Made by a program: the position numbers and the translations under genes. A DNA stretch of 64,000 nt, taken from NCBI RefSeq assembly GCF_003859805.1, contig NZ_RQZG01000010.1:57702-121701 (forward strand), in the 5' to 3' direction. Shown here in pieces: positions 41,990-50,530 of this stretch (the first letter of the stretch is position 1; each line of letters begins with the position of its first letter). The notes below the pieces were generated by a model, which did not search any database, had not been told where the DNA came from, and saw only the letters and a list, made by a program, of their open reading frames with translations. The DNA is from Arachnia propionica (GTDB lineage Bacteria; Actinomycetota; Actinomycetes; Propionibacteriales; Propionibacteriaceae).

Positions 41990-43122
41990 CGCCACGTCGC
42001 GGCGATTCCGCTGGGCCGGTACAGCTCCACGACGGCCCCGTCCACCCACAGCCGGGCGCCGCGCGCCAGCTCCACCTCACCCAGGCTGGGATGCGTCATC
42101 CGCACCCCGGTCCCCATCACCATCACCCGCCAGCGACGATTCGCCAGCACCGTCTCACCGGCCTCCACCGGCACCACGGAACCGGTCAGGGCGGCATTCG
42201 CCATCCGGTCGAGACGGCTGGTGACCACCCCGTCGACCAGGGCCAGTCGACGGGGCAGGGTCAGGCATCCGGCGTGGTCGCGCACCTGCGGGTCCTGACC
42301 CTCCTGCCGCACCCACCCCATCAGCAGCGGCTCCCCGTCGGCCAGGCTCACCTGGGGGGCGTAGAAATCGGTGCCGTCGTCGAGGACGTGGGCCGACTCG
42401 GCGACGAACCGCAGGCCTTCACCGTCGGCCTCCAGGTCCCCGATGGCCGCGACGACCTGCCCCAGCTCCCCCCGGTCGTGGAGGGAGACCACCAGCACCC
42501 ACCGGTCCTCCACCGGGAACAGCTGCGGGCACTCCCAGATGTCCGCCGACCCCGCTGCCCGCAGCACCGGGTCATCGGCGACCAGCACCCCGAGGTAACG
42601 CCACGCCAGCTCGTCACTGCGGTCGTACAGGATCACCGCGGGGGAGCCGTCGCTGAGCCCCGCACCGAGCACCGCCAACTGACGCCCCTCGTACTCGAAC
42701 ACGAACGGATCCCGCATGATGCCGACGCCATCCGCATCCGGGGTTCGGCCGACCACGATGGGAGCCTCCCAGTCGATGAGGTCGGGGCTGCCCCACCGCA
42801 GGCAGATCGTCGACTGGCCGTCGTCGGTGGCGATCCCGGAGTAGGCGACGGCGGGGCGGTCGTGCCCGGGCACGTGGACCCCCGACCAGCACCCGAACGC
42901 GTCCGGGCCCGACGGGGTCGGGGAGAACGCGACGGGGCGGAGCCGCCACATCGCCAGGTCGGTGCTGGTGGCGTGCCCCCAGGCGATCTGCCCGTGGACG
43001 GGTGCGTCGGGGTTGTGCTGGAAGAAGACGTGCCACACCCCGTCGATGCAGGTCATGCCGTTCGGGTCGTTGAGCCAGCCGCGCTCCGGGCGCAGGTGGT
43101 AGGACGTGGTCGGCGCGGTCAT
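41911..43122 (-). CDS. Glycoside hydrolase family 32 (sucrose/fructan hydrolase)
   Basis: A 403-residue cytoplasmic enzyme (no signal peptide) cleaving beta-fructosides. The three GH32 carboxylates are visible: nucleophile D19 in RGWLNDPNG, transition-state Asp in IMRDPF (about 136) and acid/base Glu in WECPQLF (about 197). A five-bladed propeller is followed by a reduced beta-sandwich. Being intracellular and last in an ABC uptake operon, it should split imported sucrose or short fructo-oligosaccharides. AAAGGAG precedes ATG 43122. Its 3' end overlaps lacI on the other strand. Confidence 0.92.
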   Translation of the reverse strand: MTAPTTSYHLRPERGWLNDPNGMTCIDGVWHVFFQHNPDAPVHGQIAWGHATSTDLAMWRLRPVAFSPTPSGPDAFGCWSGVHVPGHDRPAVAYSGIATDDGQSTICLRWGSPDLIDWEAPIVVGRTPDADGVGIMRDPFVFEYEGRQLAVLGAGLSDGSPAVILYDRSDELAWRYLGVLVADDPVLRAAGSADIWECPQLFPVEDRWVLVVSLHDRGELGQVVAAIGDLEADGEGLRFVAESAHVLDDGTDFYAPQVSLADGEPLLMGWVRQEGQDPQVRDHAGCLTLPRRLALVDGVVTSRLDRMANAALTGSVVPVEAGETVLANRRWRVMVMGTGVRMTHPSLGEVELARGARLWVDGAVVELYRPSGIAATWRHDEPWTLMLPEAGAVEVRRVVPMVP

Positions 43123-43132
43123 GGCGCTCCTT

Positions 43133-43942
43133 TCAGCGGTGTGATCCCGCGGTGAGACCTTCGCGCAGCGTCCGCTGCCCGAAGACGAAGACGCAGAACG
43201 CGGGGATCATCGAGATCACCACACCTGCCAGGACGGTGGCCACCGACCCGGTACCCATGTTGCCCTGCAACGACACCAGACCCAACGGCAGGGTGAAGTT
43301 CTGTTCGCTGATGGTGAGGATCAGGGGGCGGAAGAACTCGTTCCAGTGGTAGTTGAACGCCAGGATCCCGACGATGGCCATGCCCGGCGCCGCGAGGGGC
43401 GCGTAGATCGACGCGAAGGTCCGCCACGGTCCGGCCCCGTCGATCTCGGAGGCCTCCCCCAGTTCCTCCGGGAGACCGAGGAAATACTGCCGCATCAGGA
43501 AGGTGCCGAACGCCGTCGGGATGGCGGGCAGGATCAGCGCCAGGAGCGTGTCGGCCAGGTTCATGCCCCGGATCAGCATGAAAACGGGCACGATGGTGAC
43601 CTGCATCGGGACCATCATCGTCGCCAGGATCAGCGCGAACAGCAAGTTCTTGGAGCGGAACTCGAACCGGGCGAACACGTATCCGGCCATCGCGGCGGAG
43701 ACCATCTGCCCGACGGCGATGATGCCGGTGACCAGCACCGAGTTGAGGATGAGCAGCCACATGTCCACCTGCTCGAACACCGCAGGGTAGGAGCTGAGGT
43801 CGAGGCTGGAGGGGATGATCGAGCCGTCGGTGGACAGGGACTCCGCGGGGGGACGCATCGATGACAGCACGGTCCAGATCACCGGTGCGAGGGTCAGCAG
43901 GCTGGCCAGTGCCAGCACGACGTGGGTTGCGATCTTCTTCAT
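43133..43942 (-). CDS. Carbohydrate ABC transporter permease (MalG type)
   Basis: A 269-residue inner-membrane permease with six helices. The EAA loop that contacts the ATPase is EASEIDGAGPWRTFASIYAPLAAPG, shown here in part. It pairs with the permease upstream to import the ligand of the adjacent binding protein. GAGGAGG lies just ahead of ATG 43942, and ten bases separate it from GH32. No ATPase gene is present in the operon, so a shared MsmK-like ATPase elsewhere is presumed. Confidence 0.92.
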   Translation of the reverse strand: MKKIATHVVLALASLLTLAPVIWTVLSSMRPPAESLSTDGSIIPSSLDLSSYPAVFEQVDMWLLILNSVLVTGIIAVGQMVSAAMAGYVFARFEFRSKNLLFALILATMMVPMQVTIVPVFMLIRGMNLADTLLALILPAIPTAFGTFLMRQYFLGLPEELGEASEIDGAGPWRTFASIYAPLAAPGMAIVGILAFNYHWNEFFRPLILTISEQNFTLPLGLVSLQGNMGTGSVATVLAGVVISMIPAFCVFVFGQRTLREGLTAGSHR

Positions 43943-43952
43943 CGGGTCCTCC

Positions 43953-44822
43953 TCAGCCGTAGAACACGAAACGACGGGACAGGCGGAACTGCAGGGCCGT
44001 GACCAGCATGATGAGCACGGTCAGGATGATCCCGATGGCCGAGGCCTTGCCGAATTCCAGCTGTTTGAAGGCGGACTCGTAGATCACCATCACGGCGGTG
44101 CGGGTGGAGTCGCCGGGCCCGCCCCGGGTGAGGACGTAGGGCTGGTCGAAGATCTGCAGGGCGGAGATGATCGCCATCACCGAGGCCACCAGGGTGGTCG
44201 GGCTGACCAGCGGGAAGGTGATCCGCCAGAACTGCTGCCAGCTGCTCGCGCCGTCGACCTGCCCGGCCTCGTGGACCTCCTTCGGGATCGAGGCCAGCCC
44301 ACCCAGGAACAGCAGGAAGGAGAACCCGAAGTTCTGCCACACGTAGACCAGCACCACGACGACCATGGCGCCGCCGGGGGAGGTCAGCCACGGCACGTTG
44401 CCGACGCCGACCATGTTGAGCAGGTGGTTGACCAGCCCGAAGTTCTCGTTGAACAGGTAGCTCATGATGATCGACACGGAGGCCGCGGACAGGATCAGCG
44501 GGAAGAACAGCACCGAGCGGAAGAACGACTTCAGCAGCTGCGGCATCCGCTGGTTGACCAGCACCGCCAGTCCCAGTGCGACCGCCAGTTGCAGGGTGAC
44601 GGCGACGACGACGAAGCCGATGGTGTTGAGGAAGGACACGCGGATCGTCGGGTCGCCCACGACGGCGGCGAAGTTGCCGAGGCCGACGAACTGGGGGTCG
44701 GTGATGATGTCCCACCGGAAGAAGGCCAGGATGATGGAGGCCAGGATCGGCAGGAAGGTGAACAGGCCGAGTCCGATGAGGGTGGGGGCCAGGAACAACC
44801 AGATGAGGAGTCTGCGCTGCAT
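43953..44822 (-). CDS. Carbohydrate ABC transporter permease (MalF type)
   Basis: A 289-residue permease with six predicted helices, starting LIWLFLAPTLIGLGLFTFLP as in the MalF/UgpA group. The ATPase-contact loop has EAGQVDGASSWQQFWRITFP. It is one base from the binding-protein stop and ten bases from the next permease, with GGAGGTG before ATG 44822. Works with the MalG-type partner. Confidence 0.92.
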   Translation of the reverse strand: MQRRLLIWLFLAPTLIGLGLFTFLPILASIILAFFRWDIITDPQFVGLGNFAAVVGDPTIRVSFLNTIGFVVVAVTLQLAVALGLAVLVNQRMPQLLKSFFRSVLFFPLILSAASVSIIMSYLFNENFGLVNHLLNMVGVGNVPWLTSPGGAMVVVVLVYVWQNFGFSFLLFLGGLASIPKEVHEAGQVDGASSWQQFWRITFPLVSPTTLVASVMAIISALQIFDQPYVLTRGGPGDSTRTAVMVIYESAFKQLEFGKASAIGIILTVLIMLVTALQFRLSRRFVFYG

Positions 44823-44823
44823 G

Positions 44824-46209
44824 TCACACCTCCAGGGCGCGGGTCAGGTCCTCGTCGAGGCGCGCGAGGGCAGCGGGGAGCGCGGCGGCGGTGCCGGTGA
44901 CCGCCCCGAGGACGTTCTTGATGAGGGCGGTCTCGACGGCTGCCTGCTGCGGCGGGGCCGGGATCGGAGCGCAGGGGTGGGCCTCCAGGGTGTCGTAGAA
45001 GACCTTCCAGTGCTTCGGTCCCAGCTCACCGTAGAGGGTCTCGTCGCACATCGAGCGTCGGGTGGGGGTGGTGTTGGGGCTGGGGAAGGCCAGCTTCATC
45101 CCTTCCCGTGAGGTGCAGAACTTCACCCACTCCCAGGCCTCGTCCTTGCGTCTCGAGGTCTTGAGGATGGCGTAGCCGGCGGCGCCGAACTGGTGGCGTT
45201 GGCTGCGCCACCCGGGGAAGTAGCCGACGTCGTAGTCGTCGGGGCTGAGACCGGCCTCGCTGAGGCCCTGGACCCAGAACCCCCCGGCGGGGGTCATGCC
45301 GATGGAGCCGCCGGAGAACTGCCCGACGAGTTCACCGCCACCCCCTTGGGCGGGGCTGGTGCCGAGTCCTTCCTGGACCAGGGAGCGGACGAACTCGAAG
45401 GCCTCCTCGACCCTGGGGTCGGTGGCGTTCGACCGCTCCCAGAGGTACCCTCCGGTGAGTTGGCCCGCATGGTCGGGGTAGAAGCGGTTCCACAGCCACT
45501 CACCGCCGGGGGATCGCTGTTCGGTGAGGAAGCTCGTGTCGTTGACGTAGAGCCAGGGGACGATCCCGCCCCACAGCCGGTTGGTCCAGTAGAACGGCAC
45601 GAAGTTGCCGGGGCTGGCCTGCTTCATCCGCCGGGCGACGGCGAGGAAGTCGTCGTGGGTCCAGTCGTCGCGGGGGTACTCGATCCCGGCCCGGGTCATG
45701 GCGGCGGTGTTGAAGTAGATGTTCGCGGCGTTGAAGTCGATGGGCATCTGGTAGAGGGAGCCCTTGTACATGAAGGCCTCGATGAGGCTGGGGTGGACGT
45801 CGTCGAAGTAGTCCTGCACCTGGTCGGCGTCGCGGTTGACGTAGGCGTCGAGGGGCTCGGCCAGGCGTTCGGCGAACAGCTGGGCCCCCTCGGTGGCGAC
45901 GACGCAGACATCGGGTGGGGTGCCTGCCGCGACCATGGTGAGGATCTTGGCGAAGAAGTCGGCCCAGTCCGTGCCCTGGATGGCCTGGAGTCGGACGGGG
46001 ATGTCGGGGTGGTGGACGTTGAACGCGGTGACCAGTGACTGCCGGGCCAGGGCGTCCTGGTTGGTGCCAAGGATGGCGATGGACAGGGAGTCGTCGTGAC
46101 GCCCGGGGATGTCCGCGCCGCTCAGGCGGGGCCACTGGCTGCCGACGAGCGCGAACGATCCCGCGCCGACGGCTCCGGCCAGCACCCCGCGTCGGGTGAT
46201 GTGAGTCAT
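44824..46209 (-). CDS. Extracellular sugar-binding protein, Tat-type signal
   Basis: A 461-residue solute-binding protein of the ABC type that captures the sugar outside the membrane. The N-terminus HITRRGVLAGAVGAGSFALVG has a twin-arginine-like RR and a hydrophobic core, but I see no lipobox cysteine, which is unusual in a Gram-positive cell because the protein would not be anchored. The mature part has the family pattern (LSIAILGTNQDALARQSLV, GTPPDVCVVATEG, WEWVKFCTS). GGAGG precedes ATG 46209, and a LacI-type operator lies 13 bases upstream. First gene of the four-gene fructoside operon. Confidence 0.9.
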   Translation of the reverse strand: MTHITRRGVLAGAVGAGSFALVGSQWPRLSGADIPGRHDDSLSIAILGTNQDALARQSLVTAFNVHHPDIPVRLQAIQGTDWADFFAKILTMVAAGTPPDVCVVATEGAQLFAERLAEPLDAYVNRDADQVQDYFDDVHPSLIEAFMYKGSLYQMPIDFNAANIYFNTAAMTRAGIEYPRDDWTHDDFLAVARRMKQASPGNFVPFYWTNRLWGGIVPWLYVNDTSFLTEQRSPGGEWLWNRFYPDHAGQLTGGYLWERSNATDPRVEEAFEFVRSLVQEGLGTSPAQGGGGELVGQFSGGSIGMTPAGGFWVQGLSEAGLSPDDYDVGYFPGWRSQRHQFGAAGYAILKTSRRKDEAWEWVKFCTSREGMKLAFPSPNTTPTRRSMCDETLYGELGPKHWKVFYDTLEAHPCAPIPAPPQQAAVETALIKNVLGAVTGTAAALPAALARLDEDLTRALEV

Positions 46210-46222
46210 CTTCGACCTCCGG

Positions 46223-46275
46223 CCTAATTCGATTTAGGTCCTTCCAGTGTGCGCCCTCACACCTCGATCAGTCAA
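46223..46275 (-). promoter_or_regulatory. Promoter and LacI-type operator of the fructoside operon
   Basis: On the minus strand TTGACT (46275-46270), an 18-base spacer and CACACT (46251-46246) form a promoter. Seven bases further, at the expected transcription start, lies the 16-bp palindrome CCTAAATCGAATTAGG (46238-46223) with a central CG, as in LacI-family operators; only one base pair of each half departs from perfect symmetry. Binding there would block initiation. Confidence 0.7.
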
Positions 46276-46423
46276 GAGGGTCACGAGGATCTCCCCGACC
46301 CACCCCACCACCTGAACCCGCCCCGCCACGTTTCGGGAACAAGCAACCTGCATGTTCGTGCTCACCATGTCGTTGCCAAGGATGGGCAGAGACGGAGATG
46401 GCCCCCGCGCCCCTGCAAACGTG

Positions 46424-46480
46424 TAGACTGTCATCACCACGACCGGTTCCGCCCTCACGGGCCCAGGGCCGGTCCTCATT
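46424..46480 (+). ncRNA. Possible hairpin leader / AbiF-type RNA upstream of the Abi_2 gene
   Basis: A -10 like TAGACT (46424-46429) predicts transcription from about 46436. The transcript would open with a compound hairpin: GACCGG (46441-46446) pairs with CCGGTC (46469-46474), and inside it GCCC-TCAC-GGGC forms a tight stem. The Abi_2 start codon is at 46497. AbiF RNA motifs are reported upstream of Abi_2 genes; whether this one matches that consensus I could not test. A plain 5' UTR hairpin is the alternative. Confidence 0.35.
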
Positions 46481-46496
46481 CTTCCCAGGTGCGTTC

Positions 46497-47489
46497 ATGA
46501 CACGAGCCCCCAAAGCCCACAAGACCTACCACGAACAGGTACAGCTCCTCGCTGAACGCGGCATGGACATGGGCGATCGGGGCAGGGCAGCAATCACTCT
46601 CAGCAGAGTGAACTACTACCGACTGAGCGGTTACTGGTACCCGTTCCGGAAACGGTCCGGCAGGACTCGGCTGGATGAATTCCTCCCGGGAACACGGTTC
46701 GAGGACGTGGTCGCACTGTACAACTTTGACGCTCGGCTCCGGGCCGCCGCCTTCACCGCTCTGGCCCCCGTCGAGTTGGCACTCCGTGCTTTGCTGGGCC
46801 ATGAACTGGGACGAATCGATCCCTGTATCCACCTGAAACCTCAGTTGCTCGGCCCCACTGCGCAGCAGCAGGAGTACACGACCTGGCTCGAGCGCCACGA
46901 GCTCGACGTGGATCATCGTTCACGCGAGGAGTTCGTCAAACACCACAAACAGCAGTACGAAGGGCAGTTGCCGATCTGGGTGGCGGTTGAGCTGCTGGAC
47001 TGGGGAAGCCTGACCCAGTTGTACAGATTCGCCCCTCCCGCAGCACAGGACGAGATCGCCGGGGCCTGCGGGTTGAGTGCGCCACAGCTGACCAGTTGGC
47101 TCAGAGCCCTCAACCTCATCCGCAACATCTGCGCGCACCACGGACGGTTGTTCAACCGGGTCCACAGCTTCCAACCGAAGCTCCCGAAACTCCTGCCGGA
47201 AGATCTTGCAGCCGTGGCGGAGGGTCGACCCCACGTCTGGTCCCGGACCTTCGGACAGCTCACCCTCATCCAGTACCTGTCCACCTGTCTGGCCGTTGGC
47301 GACCGCTCCCTGCTCACAAACGCCGTGGCCTGCTTCCCCAAGATCTCGGCGATCCCCATCACACACACCGGGGCACCACACCGTTGGCAGCACGACTGTG
47401 GGCCACTCTGGCAGACCCTCCCTACCGTCGCCCCTCGAAGAACTCCAGCAGCAGGCTCTCGCACTCCTTCGCCAGCACCCCCGAGGTGA
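46497..47489 (+). CDS. Abi_2 / AbiF-like abortive-infection HEPN protein
   Basis: A 330-residue protein of the AbiD/AbiF (Abi_2) family, implicated in phage defence by abortive infection. The N-terminal signature NYYRLSGYWYPFR and the C-terminal HEPN RNase motif LIRNICAHHGRLFNR (R-x4-H) are both intact, so it is likely active. Pfam-type Abi_2 genes are often accompanied by an upstream structured RNA; a hairpin precedes this one. The last ~25 residues extend past the usual family end and overlap the convergent tadA gene by 68 bases. Isolated on the plus strand between conserved genes, it looks like an insertion. Confidence 0.88.
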   Translation: MTRAPKAHKTYHEQVQLLAERGMDMGDRGRAAITLSRVNYYRLSGYWYPFRKRSGRTRLDEFLPGTRFEDVVALYNFDARLRAAAFTALAPVELALRALLGHELGRIDPCIHLKPQLLGPTAQQQEYTTWLERHELDVDHRSREEFVKHHKQQYEGQLPIWVAVELLDWGSLTQLYRFAPPAAQDEIAGACGLSAPQLTSWLRALNLIRNICAHHGRLFNRVHSFQPKLPKLLPEDLAAVAEGRPHVWSRTFGQLTLIQYLSTCLAVGDRSLLTNAVACFPKISAIPITHTGAPHRWQHDCGPLWQTLPTVAPRRTPAAGSRTPSPAPPR

Positions 47490-47877
47490 TCCGCGGACGG
47501 TGGTTGAGGCGCGGGTCGCGCACCACGTCGAACAGCGACGCCACCGCGCCCGCCTTCTCGTCGAAGGCCCCGAAGACGACGTGCCCGATGCGGGAGGCGA
47601 CGGCCGCGCCCGCGCACATCGTGCAGGGCTCCAGGGTCACCACCAGGGTGCAGTCCACCAGCCGCCACTCGCCGTGCACCTCCGCGGCCCGACGCAGTGC
47701 CACGACCTCGGCGTGCGCCGTCGGGTCACCGGTCAGTTCCCGCTCGTTTCCGCCGACGGCGATGACCTCACCGTCCGGCCCCAGCACCACCGCGCCGACG
47801 GGGATGTCACCGTGGGCGGCCGCCTCCCGGGCAGCAGCCAGGGCGGCGCGCATCGCGGGCTCGAAGCGGCGCCCCAC
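47422..47877 (-). CDS. tadA: tRNA adenosine(34) deaminase
   Basis: Converts A34 to inosine in tRNA-Arg(ACG). The zinc-deaminase motifs are HAE (H55, catalytic E57) and PCTMC (C85, C88) in TLEPCTMCAGA. The 151-residue length is standard. GTG 47877 has GAGG four bases ahead. It follows its partner gene by six bases, the common actinobacterial arrangement. Its 3' end is overlapped by the convergent Abi_2 reading frame. Confidence 0.93.
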   Translation of the reverse strand: MGRRFEPAMRAALAAAREAAAHGDIPVGAVVLGPDGEVIAVGGNERELTGDPTAHAEVVALRRAAEVHGEWRLVDCTLVVTLEPCTMCAGAAVASRIGHVVFGAFDEKAGAVASLFDVVRDPRLNHRPRITSGVLAKECESLLLEFFEGRR

Positions 47878-47883
47878 GAGGCC

Positions 47884-48507
47884 TCAGGAGTCGAAGGCCT
47901 GGACGGCCCGCTCGAACTCCGGATCGATCTTGAGCTTCCTCGCCACCTGCACCAGCAGCTCGTCGGAGTCCTCGTCGTAGTTCGTGGCGATCGCCTCCAG
48001 CTCGAAGGCACCGAGACCGTTGGCGGCGAACATCTCCAGGTCACCGAGCGGGGCGGGCTCGTCCTCCTCGTCGGGCAGCTCCTCCCCGAGGTAGTCCACG
48101 ACGTCGCGGGCGATGGGCCAGTCCTGGGCGGCGGTGATGTCGCTGAGCAGCACCTCCACCACACGGCCCCGCACCCGGCAGATCACGAAGAACTCGCCGG
48201 CCACGGAGACGAAACCGATGGCACCGTTGTCACCGGGCAGGCGACCCAGCTGGCGGATCAGCTCGTCCAGGTCGTTGGCCAGGTCGAAGTCCATCGGCAC
48301 GGCGATCGCCTTGCCATCCTCCCGGTACGCGGCGACGACGAGATCCACGTCGTCCTCCCCCGCGTCCTCGAGGTCGTAGTCGTCGTCGAAGTCGTCCTCG
48401 GAGTCGTCGTCGACATCGAGGTCGCGGTCATCCTTCAGGTCGAAGGGTTCGGCGTCTTCGTCAAAGGCGTCCACGGCGGTCTCCTCACAGGTGCTGCTGG
48501 GGTCCAT
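47884..48507 (-). CDS. tRNA adenosine deaminase-associated protein
   Basis: A 207-residue acidic protein conserved immediately upstream of tadA in actinobacteria. Residues 10-55 are almost entirely Asp/Glu ([16 protein letters not shown]). The folded part then shows [37 protein letters not shown] and [16 protein letters not shown]. The function is unproven; it may assist TadA or tRNA binding. The corresponding DNA is a run of GTC/GTCG repeats at 48340-48440. CTGGAAGG sits just before ATG 48507. Confidence 0.85.
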   Translation of the reverse strand: MDPSSTCEETAVDAFDEDAEPFDLKDDRDLDVDDDSEDDFDDDYDLEDAGEDDVDLVVAAYREDGKAIAVPMDFDLANDLDELIRQLGRLPGDNGAIGFVSVAGEFFVICRVRGRVVEVLLSDITAAQDWPIARDVVDYLGEELPDEEDEPAPLGDLEMFAANGLGAFELEAIATNYDEDSDELLVQVARKLKIDPEFERAVQAFDS

Positions 48508-48575
48508 CCTTCCAGATCAGCGCCGGGAAAACAGCCCCGGCACCCGAACTGGTGGAAGTGGGGCAAGATGGGGGC

Positions 48576-49217
48576 GTGGAACTTCGTGTCATCTCTCATC
48601 CCTTGGTCGATCACAAGCTCACCGTGCTGCGCAACCGCGAGACGGAGCAGCCCACCTTCCGCCGTCTGGTGGAGGAACTCGTGACCCTGCTGGCCTACGA
48701 GGCCACGCGTGGGGTCCGGGTCACCGAGAACGAGATCATCACCCCCGTCGCGCCCACCGTCGGCACGAAGCTGGCCTCGCCCGCGCCGCTGGTGGTCCCG
48801 ATCCTCAGGGCCGGGCTCGGGATGCTCGACGGCATGTTGCGGCTGATGCCCACCGCGGAGGTCGGGTTCCTCGGCATGATCCGCGACGAGGAGACGCTGC
48901 AGCCCACGACCTACGCCGAACGTCTCCCGCAGGACCTGTCCGGGCGCCAGTGCTACGTGCTGGACCCGATGCTCGCCACGGGTGGATCGCTGGGTGGCGC
49001 GGTGAAGTTCCTGGTGGACCGCGGGGCCGACGACATCACCTGCATCTGCCTGCTGGCGGCCCCGGAGGGCATCGAGCGCATCCAGGAGCTGCTGGCCGAT
49101 CTCGACGTGCCCTGCACCCTGGTGGTCGCGGCCGTCGACGAGAAGCTGAACGACCGCGGCTTCATCGTCCCCGGCCTCGGCGATGCCGGCGACCGGCTCT
49201 ACGGCCTGGCCGAGTGA
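48576..49217 (+). CDS. upp: Uracil phosphoribosyltransferase
   Basis: Salvages uracil with PRPP to give UMP. The 213-residue protein has [16 protein letters not shown], the PRPP-binding loop [14 protein letters not shown] and the uracil-binding [13 protein letters not shown]. The start is GTG 48576 with CAAGAT six bases upstream. It is divergent from the tadA-associated gene and stands alone. Confidence 0.95.
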   Translation: MELRVISHPLVDHKLTVLRNRETEQPTFRRLVEELVTLLAYEATRGVRVTENEIITPVAPTVGTKLASPAPLVVPILRAGLGMLDGMLRLMPTAEVGFLGMIRDEETLQPTTYAERLPQDLSGRQCYVLDPMLATGGSLGGAVKFLVDRGADDITCICLLAAPEGIERIQELLADLDVPCTLVVAAVDEKLNDRGFIVPGLGDAGDRLYGLAE

Positions 49218-49265
49218 CTCATCCCGGGCACCGGCTCGCCCGTCGTCGTGGAGAGCGACGAATGG

Positions 49266-49613
49266 TCAGCCCTCGAGGGGGTTGCACACCTTCCCGATCT
49301 CATCCATGGCCTTCCGGTCCTCCTCGGAGAGTTCCTCGTAGCTCTCCTTGGAGGAGTCGCCGTTGTTCGCGTCCTCGATGAGCTTCTTCAGCCCCTCAGC
49401 ACTCAGCTTCTCGTGGAGCTGGTCCACGAGGCAGGTCATCAGCTCCTCACGCTTCTCCTTCATCTCACCCTCGGTCGCATGGGGACCGACAGCCTTCTCG
49501 AAGGCTGCGCGGAGCTCATCCTTGCTCGGCTTGCCACCCGCGCAGGCGGAGGCCCCGAAAGCAACGGCGAGAGCCATGGCGGCAGCGGCCACCCGGACGG
49601 TGATGCGGTTCAT
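49266..49613 (-). CDS. Small lipoprotein A (paralogue of the one at 50531)
   Basis: A 115-residue predicted lipoprotein. The signal peptide RITVRVAAAAMALAVAF ends in the lipobox ASAC, followed by AGGKPSKDELRAAFEKA. The mature domain has one conserved-looking Cys pair (LMTCLVDQLHEKLSAEGLK and GKVCNPLEG). AAGGAG lies six bases ahead of ATG 49613; ATG 49619 abuts it and is unlikely. Lipoprotein B at 50531 has the same length and pattern. Unknown function. Confidence 0.78.
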   Translation of the reverse strand: MNRITVRVAAAAMALAVAFGASACAGGKPSKDELRAAFEKAVGPHATEGEMKEKREELMTCLVDQLHEKLSAEGLKKLIEDANNGDSSKESYEELSEEDRKAMDEIGKVCNPLEG

Positions 49614-49766
49614 GATCATCTCCTTGGTCGATGCATCAGTGAATCCACCCTAAGCGCCGAGCGGGTCACTCCGACGGCCACATCGGTTGGTCACCCCAGT
49701 GTCAAGTTTGGATCAATTTCAACCATTTCCTCGTGTCCCTGAAAGTTTGCGAGTTAGGGTGTCGCC

Positions 49767-50516
49767 ATGTTTCTCACCCTGCCGTTGCACCCGCTGTTCG
49801 TGCACCTTCCCGTGGTGCTGATCCCCCTGGCCACGCTCGGCGTGATCGCCTTGGTCCTGTTGAAGCGGCGGTCCCAGCAGCTCAGTCTCGCCGTGCTGGG
49901 GATCGTCGTGGTGGCCGCCCTCTCCAGCGTCGCCTCCTACCTCTCCGGCAAGGCCCTGGCCGAGCTCAAGGGTTTCACACCGGCCACCCATGAGCGCTGG
50001 GGACTGTTCATGATGATCGCCGCGCTCGGTCTCCTGGCTGTCGCCGGTCCCTGGCTGTGGAAGGTGGCGAAGAAGGGTGACCACGCACAGACGAGACGAC
50101 AACCCCTCGGCCTGGCCGCCGCCCTCGTCGGCGTGATCGCCACCGTGTTCACCGTGCTGGCCGGGCACTCCGGGGCTGAGCTGGCCTGGTCCGATGCCAC
50201 CTCCGGCAAGTCCGAGACGACCACCTCCCCGTCCACCAGCGCGGCCCCGAGCAGCGCGGCCCCGAGTGAATCCGCCCAGGCGACGACCTACACCGCCGAG
50301 GAGGTGGCCAAGCACAACACCGCCGAGGACTGCTGGTCCATCGTCGACGGCAATGTCTACGACCTCACCGACTGGGTGAATCAGCACCCCGGCGGCGCTG
50401 GTGCCATCAGCAAGATGTGCGGCACCGACGCCACCCAGGCCTTCCAGGGCAAGCACGGCGGCGCCGAAGGCCCCGCCAAGGCACTGGAGCGCCACCTGCT
50501 GGGCCCGGTGCGCTGA
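49767..50516 (+). CDS. DUF2231 membrane domain fused to cytochrome b5
   Basis: A 249-residue membrane hemoprotein. Residues 1-130 form four helices of the DUF2231 type (LHPLFVHLPVVLIPLATLG, LLAVAGPWLWKV), then a Ser/Thr/Ala linker and a cytochrome b5-like domain from about residue 173: YTAEEVAKHN, DCWSIVDGNVYDLTDWVNQHPGG (heme His207 in HPGG, quoted in part) and a second His near 232 in KHGG. DUF2231 proteins may bind heme or carry electrons. TAGGGT six bases before ATG 49767 marks a leaderless start. It is flanked by two lipoproteins transcribed the opposite way. Confidence 0.82.
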   Translation: MFLTLPLHPLFVHLPVVLIPLATLGVIALVLLKRRSQQLSLAVLGIVVVAALSSVASYLSGKALAELKGFTPATHERWGLFMMIAALGLLAVAGPWLWKVAKKGDHAQTRRQPLGLAAALVGVIATVFTVLAGHSGAELAWSDATSGKSETTTSPSTSAAPSSAAPSESAQATTYTAEEVAKHNTAEDCWSIVDGNVYDLTDWVNQHPGGAGAISKMCGTDATQAFQGKHGGAEGPAKALERHLLGPVR

Positions 50517-50530
50517 GCCTGACCCCGGGG

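Noticed and set aside
46410..46422. CTGCAAACGTG shared with the inverted repeat at 682-755
   Set aside because: Only 11 bases match and neither the palindrome nor its flanks are conserved, so it is most likely coincidence.
48340..48440. GTC/GTCG-rich repeat resembling a microsatellite or CRISPR-like tract
   Set aside because: It simply encodes the Asp/Glu-rich segment of the tadA-associated protein; there are no spacers or regular units.
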